Shown: piece after piece, positions 1 to 11,303 of the stretch
Layout: each line of letters starts with the position of its first letter
How positions within the stretch are numbered: position 1 is the first letter of the stretch
NCBI GenBank assembly: GCA_032718475.1
Contig: JAUCBJ010001783.1
Span: 1 to 64,000, forward strand
DNA length: 64,000 bases
Direction of reading: 5' to 3'
From: Nemertoderma westbladi
Taxonomy: Eukaryota > Xenacoelomorpha > Nemertodermatida > Nemertodermatidae
Program-made: the position numbers and the translations under genes
Notes under the pieces: model-generated
The model's input: the letters and a program-made list of their open reading frames with translations, nothing else
Databases searched by the model: none
Told to the model about the DNA's origin: nothing

Positions 1-355
1 CCTTGTTTGTTCGCCGATTGGCGAGGGTTACCAGTTGGAGCAGTAACGCCCCCGTTGTTGGTCTGCTGGCCAGCAACAGCAACTGGCTGTCGGTTCCCTC
101 TCCCCGACCCCTCTACGCCAGTTGTTGCTGAGGCTGCCCTCGACCTAGTGTTATAATCTGCAATTCTAGAACGAGCGCAGACCCCTTTGCTCCAGACTTT
201 GATTTCTCTTAACATTATTGCTCACATTTCTGAGGCTTGTATCTCTGCCACGCTTTTTCCCTTTACTCTCTAGTTGCCTGATAACAGGAGCTAATGGGTC
301 CACACTTGTTGACTCCACTGTACTTTCACCCGGCCTACTACAGCCGTATACTTGA

Positions 356-529
356 AAAAACAATGGTGTAAGGACTTTCAGCCACAAAAAGGTGTTATAG
401 TGTATTGCAGACGTTTTTTATTAAAACGTCTGCAATACACTATAACACCTTTTTGTGGCTGAAAGTCCTTACACCATTGTTTTTTCTATTATTCTCGCCA
501 CATTCAATTAATCATGTATTTTAAGCCTC
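356..529. mobile_element. 174-bp palindromic (foldback) insertion
   Basis: Copy A has this segment and copy B does not. It is bounded by TACTTGA at 349-355 and 530-536, consistent with a 7-bp target duplication. Most of it is a perfect inverted repeat, with arms 354-417 and 423-486 (64 bp each) around a 5-nt loop. About 43 bp of non-palindromic sequence follow on the right. It has no coding capacity. It resembles a MITE or foldback element. Confidence 0.75.
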
Positions 530-2332
530 TACTTGAGTTAATACCAGTAGTTACCATGGTTACATCACTAATAACATTACAGGGAGCCGATTGCGTCATG
601 CCTACAGTACCAGTACCGGAGGCAGTACTGCTGGTACCGGTAGCAGGAATTAAACTATCACTATTATGCATGCTGCTGAATGTATGTGTTGTTGCCTCAA
701 CGTGCCTAGACAGGTGAGCTGCGCCAGAAGCATAGCTTGTGACATTCTCGGTGTTACCATTATTAGCTATCGGTACTGTCATACTGTGGGCATGGGTACT
801 TGTACAGACCGGTAAAATGACTGATTAGTAGAATTATATAAATTATCATTACTGGTACTACCATTATTACCAAAATGGGGGAAGTCACAATAGCGTACCG
901 ATGGACATTTTTTTTTCAAAAGTGGCCAAAACACCGTTGGTTTTCAGAAACACTGAAACACTCAATTGAGGGAAAGGAGCAGGTTACAGAGGCAGGCCTT
1001 TCTAACCAAAACAATAAACGGCCGCCTCACCAATTGAAGGAAAGGAGCAGGTTACAGAGGCAGGCTTTTATAACCAAAACAATGATTGATCACTTTACCA
1101 ATTGATGGAAACCATATGGTCAGACAGTCAGTAGTCACATGGTCAGACACACACAGTCAGTACAGGTACCCCCTAGTAACTCTATAACCCAAAAAATACC
1201 GATACTGATTGTAGTAAGAAGTCAGTACCAAAGCAATCATGTAGGCCTATATGGCAGTATGATGCATCGGTACGCAAAAAGTGATAGAACCCCAAAATAT
1301 AAGTAATATGTATCAGTACCAGAGCCATTGCTCGCACTGACCATAGCATTGTTGGTTGTATCGGGTTCCTTGCGGGCAACATCAACCGGTACGGCGGCAG
1401 CAGAGTTTACAGCCTGAGAGAACGTGCTGTCCGAAAAAAACATTGCTGTTGTTCCCCACCAGATGGCTTTGATACGGATTCCGGCGACTAGGGGCGTAAC
1501 TTCCACCACCATTCATCAACTTCTCCAGCAATACTGTATGTTAGTGTCAGCTGCTATATCCCATCCCGTAAATCGGCGACCATTTACAGTTAGAATGCTT
1601 CCTTGGACATTAGAAAGATACCCCTGATTGTGTGCCTCACGCGATAATCTATAGAGAACTTGACGTTGGTCTCGGATTTCTTTAGGGAAGTCCGAGGTCA
1701 TGCGGAACTCGGTGCTGATGAGTGCCTTACCTGCCTCCCAAATGATGTTAATATCCTTAAGTCGTAGAAATTCCACCTTTAGTGGGTGTGGACGGTCAGA
1801 ACTGGGTTTACTGAGGTGATAAACGCATTCGATTTCCAATTCTTCATGAGCGGATCACACACCCAGAATCGCTAGAATAAAACTACATACCAAGTTCTCA
1901 GGGTTTTCTCCGCGGTATTCCCAGAGACCTTTGAATATGAGGTTTTTTCTCGTATTTAAAACCTCGGCATTAACCGCTCTATGCAGGAGAGACTCATTAG
2001 CAGCAGTATTCTGCCTAACTAACTTCAAGACTCAATGTACTGAGAGATGACCAAAAGTCCTTAAACCCATCAGCCATGTTAGCGATTTCCGCATTCATTT
2101 TTGGGAGCAGACACAGACACTGCATATTGTTATTCGGCTCCAAGTCGTCCACCCCCATACTTCGCCTGCTGCTGGATACGGGCGATATTTTCTGCGCTCC
2201 CCTTGCGTTCTCCATCTCATGGTTTATTTGCACTGCTTCGGCAGTGATATTGACTACGTCTATGTCAGTCGTATCGAAACCCAACTCGCCCAATGGGGGG
2301 TCCGCATTGCTATTTCCGCGATTTGTCTCCAT
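504..2332 (-). pseudogene. LINE ORF1 remnant (copy A)
   Basis: Minus-strand reading frames (2332-2015, 1839-1516, 782-504) together resemble the ORF1 nucleic-acid-binding protein of a LINE. They start with MET, have an N-terminal acidic/polar part, and then an RRM-like core with the motifs KNLIFKGLWEYRGENPE, RPHPLKVEFLRLK and DFPKEIRDQRQVLYRLSREA. The Ser/Thr-rich C-terminal part is in another frame. Stops and frameshifts break it, and the 877-1291 element sits inside it. The matching endonuclease part would lie left of the window, by comparison with copy B, where it is at 6600-7503. The LINE clade is not determined. Confidence 0.65.
877..1291. mobile_element. 415-bp non-autonomous inverted-repeat element
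   Basis: Present in copy A and absent in copy B. It is flanked by the 7-bp direct repeat CCAAAAT at 870-876 and 1292-1298; copy B has CCAAAAT once (about 8466-8475). The ends are imperfect inverted repeats sharing TCAC and GCGTACCGATG. Inside are two tandem copies (about 972-1021 and 1039-1087) of a ~50-bp module, GGAAAGGAGCAGGTTACAGA plus AACCAAAACAATAAACG, that recurs elsewhere in the window. Confidence 0.75.
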
Positions 2333-2436
2333 TGTCTATAAGGTTGATGTTGATGGCCTACTTCTGATTTCAGGATTTTGATTTCCGGTATGCAGTTCTG
2401 CAGTAGTATTAGTATTATTGTAGTTTTATAATGATA

Positions 2437-2560
2437 GGGGCGATAAAGGACCAGAGGCAATAAGTTCATAAAAACTTAGAACTGGGGAGCGATAAGTTCC
2501 CAACAAAAATGCAATTTATAGGGGCGATAAAGTTCCAGGGGCGATAAGGTCCTGCTTCGA
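2437..2560 (-). repeat. Degenerate GGGGCGATAA repeats upstream of LINE ORF1 (copy A)
   Basis: Four or five imperfect units of GGGGCGATAAGTTCC lie just upstream (minus strand) of the ORF1 remnant. The counterpart in copy B is at about 9578-9700. They may be 5' UTR repeats of the LINE. The following 2561-3590 holds no gene I can recognise; short open frames there are conserved between copies only because the DNA itself is duplicated. Confidence 0.45.
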
Positions 2561-3596
2561 TTCTAACATCCCCTGTCGCTGAGTGAAAAGATAATCATCA
2601 TAGAGAAGTGAGTCCCTAGGTTCGATATACACCCACCAAACAGAACACCAAGACAAAAATATAAGCTAATTTCAGGCAAATTTAAGATTTCAGGCAACTA
2701 TCCTTGCCATTATTCAAATGCGAAATGTTTTCTCTTCTCAATATAAACAAATATCAATCAATCATCGATCAAATATTAAATACCCAAATATCACTATTTA
2801 GGTGATTGTTTTAAAAAGGAAATTCTATGTCAACTACGCCTAAATTGTAGTACTCTTGCATCTGATATGGCTAAGCTATACCTAATGGATTCAACTGAAT
2901 AACCTCTTGTGGCCACTCTTGTGAGGATTCCAAGCACTATCTTATCTTTTGTCCAGCATATCAATTTCCTCGCTCCAAACTATTATTATTTTTGTCCTCA
3001 AATTCAATTCCATTGCTGTATCTTCTCTTTTGCATGGTCATAATGTTCTTCCCTCACTCCAATCGATTCTCGCATCTGAACTAGGTATATTCATTCGTGC
3101 CTCTAAGCGTTTTAGAACATGGGGTTTTGAACATGGGTTGAAATTGTTAAATTTAAATTAGGTCTACAAGTACATTGTTTTCTACTGAGCTACTCACTTA
3201 TTGGATGCTCCCTGGTAACAAAGAGAATCGCTTGGCACTGGTTTTGTCACATGACTGTTCTTCAATTTGCGAATTTGTAAAAGTTTGCTACTGCTTTTGT
3301 ACCGATTTTTTCCTAATTTTGAGGTACTTTTTGATTATGTCTCAATACTGTTTTGATGATAATTTTAATTTATTAATGGTTAATATCATATGGTTATGGT
3401 TAATATGATAGTCTTTTTGTTTCCAGTCATTGAACCCCCTGATTGGTTATGTGTAGAATACTTCAGCTCCAAGTGTCTTGGATTCTGAGATGGGCTGAAG
3501 ACTTCCATATATGAAAGGGCAAGATATGGTTTTTTGCATTAAATCATATCAAGGGGATGTAAATCACCTGGATCCACACATTCTCTCAATGTCAAT

Positions 3597-4010
3597 ATAT
3601 TAAGGGCAGTGGTAGAGCCTGTGCTGCAATATGGCAGTCCTTGATAGGATCTTACAGCAGAAGACAGCAGATTCATTAATGGTACATAAACCAGAATGCT
3701 GTGCAAGTTCCAGGACATACAATAGGCCTACAATCCTCAGTTAACAAACAAGGCAGTGTACTTTACAAGCTAGGTAGTGACTGTGAATTTCCAAAATGCA
3801 CCACCACCCTTCTGGTATTAAGAATGAGACTTACCGGCCATTGTTATCATAGAACTGATCAGCAGTAGCATGCGCTTGCTTGTTCTATGGTGACAGCTGT
3901 TACGGCAAGAGGAAACTTCGTTGTCAGCTATTGGTATTACTTAAACAATGGCTCTAAAAGACACTGTGGTCTTGAATAATGCCACATACAAGGCCATCCG
4001 ACACTATCAT
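3597..4010 (+). pseudogene. LINE RT C-terminal remnant (copy A)
   Basis: A frame with several stops reads RAVVEPVLQYG, then LTAEDSRFINGT, TRMLCKF and LTGHCYHR. These align with RAAVVPVLLYG, LTAEDTKSLDGT, TRMLRRV and FAGHCFRR in the LINE at 35157-36446, in the same order and at similar spacing. It is therefore an old, inactivated fragment of the same LINE family, on the plus strand directly upstream of the transporter gene. Confidence 0.7.
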
Positions 4011-4167
4011 ATATGAATATACTTTCTATCATAAATGTTACCACTTGTCTGTGGAGGGAAGCCACTTATATATATATAGGCAATTATAAAGTAATAATAT
4101 ACTATAATTTATTTACTCCATGTGAAATACATATAGGTCAGATCAGATAGGTAGGTAGGTCTACAAG

Positions 4168-5466
4168 ATGTCAGGAGAAGTGGCACCTATTATATCATGT
4201 AATACAAATAAAATTCCGAATAGCCTTCAAAAGGGATGGAGACTCTACATATTGGTGGGCATGTTGCTGTTAAATCAAATGATTCCAGGATGGTGCCAGA
4301 ATCTATTGGAGTCCTTCTTCCCAATTGTTGTAGAAGAGCGTGGTTGGTCAAAAACTCTCATCGGTGCATTGCTGGCAACATTTTCCACTAGCAGACTTAT
4401 AATATACATTACTTGCCCTCATTCAATCAACAATTGGGGAACTCGCATCTCTTTGGGTATATTTGGTACTATTGGGGCAATTTCGCAATTGGCATTTGGT
4501 TTTGTAGAATATATTCCTAAAAGCAATGGGTTGTTATATATATTGGCTTGTTTTTCACTGCGGCTAATTGAGGCTGTTGGACTCAACATAAGTTTCATGT
4601 ACTCATACAGCCTTTTGATAGAATTGTGGCCACAACAAAGAACCTTATTAACCAGTCTAGCAGTTGTTTGTGGAAGTTTTGGATTTATGGTTGCACCTGT
4701 ATTTGGTTCAACAATTTTTGCTGCATTGGGTTTTGAGTTTCCATTTGTAATATCGGGTTTGATGTTTCTCATTGTCGCCCTATACTGCTGGAAGGAGTCG
4801 CCAGCATATATTCATGACAGATGTGAATCAAACAGACCAAGTTATCTTCGATTTTTGAAGAATCCAGCAATTACACTTATATTTATTTTAAACGCTTGTT
4901 TCAAAATTCTTTCTTCTTTTATCAATGCCAATTATTCGGCCTACATTGACCACAACTACAATGTGAACCAGTACAGAATTGGTGGTATATATATGATATT
5001 TCCGGTGTTTATTACAGCCACTGGTCTAATAATGGCATTAATGATGAATAAATTGAGACCTATCTTACCAACTATATTTGGCGCAATATTACTAACAGTA
5101 TCAATGCAACTAATAGGCCCAACAGAACTACTGGGTTTACCTCATTATCTTGGTATCTCTATTGCTGGATGTGCTCTTCATGGAATCGGGCTTGGTCTGT
5201 ACGAAACCCCTGCTATAGAAATACAAACACAATTGGCCGTGAATATTTGTGGATATCATGATAATGTTGACACCAGATCACTTATCCAACAAATGTATCG
5301 AATTTCTGTGTCAATTGGGGCTATCATAGGTCTTGTTATAGGCGGATTTCTCAATGATTTTTTTGGAATGGAATTAGCTTGCTCGCTCCTCAGTTTGTTT
5401 GGGTTGCCTTTTCTTTTTGCACTGATGGCAGTGTTCGCTTTCAAATGTTGTGTTACTGTTAAGTAA
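4168..5466 (+). CDS. SLC18B1-like major facilitator transporter, copy A
   Basis: The ORF encodes 432 residues without introns. The protein is very hydrophobic, with about 12 likely membrane segments, a short polar N-terminus and almost no C-terminal tail. Family cues match the vesicular amine/polyamine transporter branch (SLC18B1): SFFPIVVEERGWSKTLIGA after the first segment, FVEYIPKSNGLLYILACFSL before segment 4, GFEFPFVISGL in segment 6, and GPTELLG followed by GLGLYETPAI in the C-terminal half. SLC18B1 proteins load polyamines into vesicles by proton exchange; substrate here is inferred only from family. Human SLC18B1 is of similar size but multi-exon, so an intronless copy could be a retrogene. 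Start ATG is in AAGATGTC, conserved in copy B. Copy B differs by four residues. Confidence 0.8.
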   Translation: MSGEVAPIISCNTNKIPNSLQKGWRLYILVGMLLLNQMIPGWCQNLLESFFPIVVEERGWSKTLIGALLATFSTSRLIIYITCPHSINNWGTRISLGIFGTIGAISQLAFGFVEYIPKSNGLLYILACFSLRLIEAVGLNISFMYSYSLLIELWPQQRTLLTSLAVVCGSFGFMVAPVFGSTIFAALGFEFPFVISGLMFLIVALYCWKESPAYIHDRCESNRPSYLRFLKNPAITLIFILNACFKILSSFINANYSAYIDHNYNVNQYRIGGIYMIFPVFITATGLIMALMMNKLRPILPTIFGAILLTVSMQLIGPTELLGLPHYLGISIAGCALHGIGLGLYETPAIEIQTQLAVNICGYHDNVDTRSLIQQMYRISVSIGAIIGLVIGGFLNDFFGMELACSLLSLFGLPFLFALMAVFAFKCCVTVK

Positions 5467-5635
5467 TTGAATTCTTCATTGTGTTGGGGTTGTGCGCCAT
5501 AGGATCCGTTATTTTGTTTAGCTGGTTGTGGTGGTAATATTTTTTTGATTCATTGACTTTATGTTTAGTTATTTAATTTATTTGTAAGGAATTAATTTCG
5601 TACTACAAAATCCCCAGTGCGATGCTATTTCTCAG

Positions 5636-6438
5636 TAGCGGACGGCACCCAGTACGGGCCCCCTGGACTGACAACAAAATTCTGAAGTGCCAAAATGACC
5701 TCTACAAGGCGCATAAGGATTCCCGACTCAAACAGACTACAGCGGCCAAGAATGCAGTTAAGGCTGCATCTAGGTCCCTGAACAGGCAGTACTCTGTTAA
5801 TTTACAGGAACTAATAAACCAACAGGTTGATGCCATCAATGATGCTGACGACAGCAGGCAATCATCCCAGGCATGGAGATCGATCAACTTGCTTGCTGGT
5901 CGAAAAAGCCAACCAACCAACCACCAAGGTTAAGGCTGAATCACCAGCCGATCGCCTCAATGGTTGGAAGGCCCACTTTGAAAAGCTCCTCAATAATGAC
6001 AGGGTATTGCCTGATAACTTTATAGAAGTAAAAGTGTCTGAGTCTGTACTCCCAGATATTACCATTGGTGATATCTCCTTTGCAGAAGTGAAGGCTGCTG
6101 CAAAGAGCATTAAGACCAATCGTGCCAGTGGAGTAGAGGGTGTTCCCCCTGAGGTCTTTAAAATACCTGAGTGTTTAAAGCTCATATATCCCATCATAGT
6201 AGACATGTACCGTACAACAAGAGTCCCACAAGAAATGAAAACAAAGAAGTTGGTGCCAGTTCCCAAGAAGGGCAACCTAACACTCTATGGTTCTTTTCGG
6301 GAAATCTCATTGATCTCGATTGCTGCAAAGCTATTAGCGTCTATGTCAATATGCGAATCTACTCCCATGTCCGAAAATTCTGGTGTTCCAGAACATAGAT
6401 TCTTAAAATGTTCTTCGAAGTCATCAAGAGATAATTAA
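5636..6438 (+). pseudogene. LINE reverse transcriptase N-terminal fragment
   Basis: Starts directly at the end of the duplicated block. Frame 1 (5636-5933) reads through the linker upstream of RT (TDNKILKCQNDLYKAHKDSR). Frame 2 continues with GWKAHFEKLLNN, then RASGVEGVPPEVFK, PQEMKTKKLVPVPKKGN and REISLISIAAKLL, the first RT blocks. The frame break lies in a CCAA microsatellite (about 5907-5925), suggesting a slippage frameshift. The catalytic FADD box is absent because the fragment ends at 6438. The style is like the RTE-type LINE at 35157-36446, but same-family membership is not proven. Confidence 0.75.
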
Positions 6439-6599
6439 GATTGTTGTGAGTTATTTTTGTTACCGTTTGAATTTTTCAGTAGAGTCCAAAATTTCCTTGT
6501 CTCATTTACCTCCATACTTAACTGTTCCAAATTTTGTGACTGGTCACGTCTGTAATTTGCCCGTGCTCATCTCAGTGTCTTACAATACATACTACGGGT

Positions 6600-7503
6600 G
6601 TGGGGTACAACGATTTTTGACACCACTGTCCGATCAGAGTTCCACTTATTGAGTGCATTCCTAAATGCCGTTCACTTTGCTAAGCATTCGTCATTAAACC
6701 ACATGCACTCATTATTGTCGTTAGTACTATCTCTACTCTTACATGTGTTATTTGCCCCCACTTACTTCCGAGGTCGTCTAAGAGACTGTTTGCGCTGGCG
6801 TTAAATTCGTCAGAACCAAGTAGATCCACGAACTGACTACTCTTTGTCTGTTTCCATGAGAACCGTGTACTTTATTCATTTGTATGTTTTTGTCATTATT
6901 TCCCTGGGTGGTATTACACTCTCTTATTGTAGCTTTCCAGGCTAATGTTGCGCTTACCATGCAGTGTTTGGTAGGTAGCATACTGTCAACATGAACCTTG
7001 AAAGCTACAATGTTGCATAATAATTTAGTATCAACTAGCATAAGGTCAATATTTGATTTACCCAAGCCTGTTGCTCCTGTTACTGAGTAGTATGTGCATT
7101 GTCCTTGTGTAGCATCTTCACCCACCCGTCCATTCATTATCTTAAGACCAGTCGACCGGCACAATTGCAATAGTCTTCTCCCATATTTGTTAACCACTTT
7201 ATCACAGTTGTTTCTAATTTTCTGCACACCTCCCCATATATCGTCAGAGTCATAAATATAATCTGGAGGTAGTAGATTGTCAAAGAAACTATTTCCAGTG
7301 AAATCGTCGCTGTCGATATAATCTAGCTCCGTCCCCGTCCTGGAGTTCAAGTCACGTACTACAATTATGTCATGTGTTTCGCCATATAGAAGTACACCTT
7401 CCTCGATTTTGTCGAATAAACACATGGAGTCTGCAATTTGTGCCCTTAGGCCATCGGCGCCGATATATAGTGCACAAATGACTATATCTTTGCACAGTCC
7501 CAA
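6600..7503 (-). pseudogene. LINE endonuclease (EEP) domain remnant with linker
   Basis: A 241-residue minus-strand ORF (7503-6778) resembles the apurinic-type endonuclease of LINEs: VVRDLNSRTG (canonical GDLN altered to RDLN), NKYGRRLLQLCRSTGLKIMN, TYYSVTGATG and IDLMLVDTKLL. The final SDH motif is replaced by PTKHC. Downstream (about 6780-6600) a linker with stops reads ECMWFNDECLAK and FRNALNKWNSD, typical between endonuclease and RT. Altered catalytic residues and stops mark it as inactive. It follows the copy B ORF1 remnant in the right order and strand, so both probably belong to one LINE insertion. Confidence 0.75.
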
Positions 7504-7606
7504 CTTTTCACCTATAAGTCAAAGCCAAAGCAGGTCTTCGTACTCTGGCCCATTTAATATTTCAATAGCGCTCCCAAGAACATTTTTATAATATACTGTA
7601 CTGTCA

Positions 7607-7631
7607 CCCCCCCCCCCCCCCCCCCCCCCCC
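7607..7631. repeat. Poly-C tract (25 bp)
   Basis: Uninterrupted run of C between the endonuclease remnant and the start of copy B. Similar C or G runs of 15-26 bp occur at 14594-14612, 19386-19400, 41059-41084, 43164-43180, 49489-49508 and 50890-50909. Confidence 0.95.
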
Positions 7632-8049
7632 AGAAAACCGCTTGGCCCCTGCCTTTTTGTATTTTCTTATTACTTATTTATGTTCGTAACACTGAATATC
7701 TATATCTAGTTTGGATATTGGCCCTAGTTAGAATTCTTTTCACTTTCCACCCCACTGGAATATTTACCATCTAACCCCCTTGTTTGTTGGCCGATTGGTG
7801 GGGGTTACCAGCTGGAGCAGTAACGCCCCCGTTGTTGGTCTGGTGGCCAGCAACAGCAACTGGCTGTCGGTTCCCTCCCCCCGACCCCTCTACGCCAGTT
7901 GTTACTGAGGCTGCCCTCGACCTAGTGTCATAATCTGCAATTATATTAAGGGAGAACAAGCGCAGACCCCTTATTGCTCCAGACTTTGATTGTTCTTAAC
8001 ATTATTGCTCACATTTCTGCGGCTTGTATCTCTGCCACGCTTTTTCGCT

Positions 8050-9500
8050 TTACTCTCTACTGATAACAGGAGCTAATGGGTCCACACTTGTTGACTCCAC
8101 TGTACTTTCACCCAGCCTACTACCGCCTATACTTGAGTTAATACCAGTAGTTACCATGGTTACATCACTAATAACATTACAGGGAGCTGATTGCGTCATG
8201 CCCACAGTACCAGTACCGGAGGCAGTACTGCTGGTACCGGTAGCAGGAATTAAACTATCACTATTATGCATTCTGCTTACTGTGTTGTGCGTGTTGTTGC
8301 CTCAACGTGCCTAGCCAGGTGAGCTGCGTCAGAAGCATAGCTTGTGACATTCTCGGTGTTACCATTATTAGCTATCTGTTCTGTGGGCATGGGTACTTGT
8401 ACAGACTGGTAAAATGACTGATTAGTAGAATTATATAAATTATCATTACCGGTACTACTATTATTACCAAAATGTAAGTAATCTGTATCAGTACCAGAGC
8501 CATTGCTCGCACTGACCATAGCACTGTTGGTTGTATCCGGTTCCTTGTGGGCAACATCAAACGGTACAGCGGTAGCAGAGTTTACAGCTGAGAGAACGTG
8601 CTGCCTGAAAAAACATTGATGTTGTTCCCCACCAGATGGCTTTGATATGGATTCCGGCGACTAGGGGCGTAACTTTCACCAACATTCATCAACTTCTCCA
8701 GCGATATGTTAAGGTCAGCTGCTATATCCCATCCCGTATATCGGCGACCATTTACAGTTAGTATGCTTCCATGGCCATTAGAAAGATACCCCTGATTGCA
8801 CGCCTCACGTGATAATCTATAGAGAACTTGACATTGGTCTCAGATTTCTTTAGGGAAGTCCAAGGTCATTCGGAACTCGGTGCCAATGAGTGCCTTACCT
8901 GCCTCCCAAATGATGTTTCTATCCTAAGTCGTAGAAACTCCACCTTTAGTGGGCGTCTACGGTCAGAACTGGGTTTACCAAGGCAATACGTGCATTCGAT
9001 TTCCAATTCTTCATGAGCGGATCGCACACCCAGAATCTCTAGAATAAAACTACGTACCAAGTTCTCAGGTTTTCTCCACGCTATTCCTGGAGACCTTTGA
9101 ATATGAGGTTTTTTCGCGTATTTAAAACCTCGGCATTAACTGCTCTACGCAGGAGAGACTCATTAGCAGCAGTATTCTGCCTAACTTCAAGACTCAATGT
9201 ACCGAGAGATGACCGAAAGTCAGATACTGCATATTGTTATTCGGCTCCAAGTCATCCACCCCTATACTTCACCTGCTGCTGGACACATTCGATCTTTTCT
9301 GCACTCCCCTTGCATTCTCCATCTCATGGTTTATTCGCACTGCTTCGGCAGTGATATTGACTATGTCTATGTCAGTCGTATCGAAACCCAACTAGCAACT
9401 AGCCCGATGGGGGCTCTGCGTTGCTATTTCCGCGATTTGTCTCCGTGGTGCTATTTCCGCGATTTGTCTCCATTGTCTATAAGATTGATGTTGATGGCCT
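8050..9500 (-). pseudogene. LINE ORF1 remnant (copy B)
   Basis: Counterpart of 504-2332. Minus-strand frames at 9060-8866, 8519-8277 and 8271-8050 carry the same RRM-like core (RRPLKVEFLRLR, then a broken DFPKEI region) and Ser/Thr-rich C-terminus. It is broken by frameshifts at different points from copy A, so both copies decayed independently. The GGGGCGATAA repeats lie upstream at about 9578-9700, and the endonuclease part lies downstream at 7503-6600. Confidence 0.65.
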
Positions 9501-10734
9501 ACTTCTGATTTCAGGATTTTGATTTCCAGTATGCAGTACTGCAGTAGTATTAGTATTATTGTAGTTTTATAAATGACAGGGGCGATAAAGGACCAGGGGC
9601 GATAAGTTCCTAAAAACTCAGAACTGGGGAGCGATAAGTTCCCAACAAAAATGCAATTTATAGGGGCAATAAAGTTCCAGGGGTGATAAGGTCCTGCTTT
9701 GATTCTAACATCCCCTGTCGCTGAGTGAAAAGATAATCATCATAGAGAAGTGAGTCCCTAGGTTCGATATAACACCCACCGAACAGAACACCAAGACAAA
9801 AATATAAGCTAATTTCAGGCAAATTTAAGATTTCAGGCAACTATCCTTGCCATTATTCAAACGCGAAATGTTTCCTCTTCTCAATGTAAACAAATATCAA
9901 TCAATCATTGATCAAATATCAAATACCCAAATATCACTATTTAGGTGATTGTTTTAAAAAGGAAATTCTATGTCAACTACGCCTAAATTGTAGTACTCTT
10001 GCATCTGATATGGCTAAGCTATACCTAATGGATTCAACTGAATAACCTCTTGTGGCCACTCTTGTGAGGATTCCAAGCACTATCTTATCTTTTGTCCAGC
10101 ATATCAATTTCCTCGCTCCAAACTATTATTATTTTTGTCCTCAAATTCAATTCCATTGCTGTATCTTCTCTTTTGCATGGTCATAATGTTCTTCCCTCAC
10201 TCCAATCGATTCTCGCATCTGAACTAGGTATATTCATTCGTGCCTCTAAGCGTTTTAGAACATGGGGTTTTGAACATGGGTTGAAATTGTTAAATTTAAA
10301 TTAGGTCTACAAGTACATTGTTTTCTACTGAGCTACTCACTTATTGGATGCTCCCTGGTAACAAAGAGAATCGCTTGGCACTGGTTTTGTCACATGACTG
10401 TTCTTCAATTTGCGAATTTGTAAAAGTTTGCTACTGCTTTTGTACCGATTTTTTCCTAATTTTGAGGTACTTTTTGATTATGTCTCAATACTATTTTGAT
10501 GATAATTTTAATTTATTAATGGTTAATATCATATGGTTATGGTTAATATGATAGTCTTTTTGTTTCCAGTCATTGAACCCCCTGATTGGTTATGTGTAGA
10601 ATACTTCAGCTCCAAGTGTCTTGGATTCTGAGATGGGCTGAAGACTTCCATATATGAAAGGGCAAGATATGGTTTTTTGCATTAAATCATATCAAGGGGA
10701 TGTAAATCACCTGGATCCACACATTCTCTCAATG

Positions 10735-11150
10735 TCAATATATTAAGGGCAGTGGTAGAGCCTGTGCTGCAATATGGCAGTCCTTGATAGGATCTTACAG
10801 CAGAAGACAGCAGATTCATTAATGGTACATAAACCAGAATGCTGTGCAAGTTCCAGGACATACAATAGGCCTAGAATCCTCAGTTAACAAACAAGGCAGT
10901 GTACTTTACAAGCTAGGTAGTGACTGTGAATTTCCAAAATGCACCACCACCCTTCTGGTATTAAGAGTGAGACTTACCGGCCATTGTTATCATAGAACTG
11001 ATCAGCAGTAGCATGCGCTTGCTTGTTCTATGGTGACAGCTGTTACGGCAAGAGGAAACTTCGTTGTCAGCTATTGGTATTACTTAAACAATGGCTCTAA
11101 AAGACACTGTGGTCTTGATAATGCCACATACAAGGCCATCCGACACTATC
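10735..11150 (+). pseudogene. LINE RT C-terminal remnant (copy B)
   Basis: Duplicate of 3597-4010, with the same stops and the same RAVVEPVLQYG and LTAED motifs, upstream of the second transporter copy. The shared stops show the LINE fragment was already dead before the duplication. Confidence 0.65.
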
Positions 11151-11303
11151 ATATATGAATATACTTTCTATCATAAATGTTACCACTTGTCTGTGAAGGG
11201 AAGCCACTTTATAATTCAATTATAAAGTAATAATATACTATAATTTATTTACTCCATGTGAAATACATATAGGTCAGATCAGATAGGTAGGTAGGTCTAC
11301 AAG

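Larger units (their letters stand above)
1..5635. repeat. Segmental duplication, copy A (runs off left edge)
   Basis: Nearly the whole stretch is repeated in direct orientation at 7779-12772. Identity by eye is about 99% over the transporter gene and its flanks, and lower over the LINE ORF1 remnant on the left. The offset is about 7.78 kb at the left end and 7.14 kb at the right end; the difference is mostly two insertions present only here (356-529 and 877-1291). Identity stops sharply after the shared ...TTTCTCAGTA at 5635. The left limit is not in the window. Confidence 0.95.

Noticed and set aside
2949-3408. Two small ORFs conserved in both duplication copies
   Set aside because: The DNA is nearly identical in both copies, so conservation of the frames means nothing; no recognisable motif.
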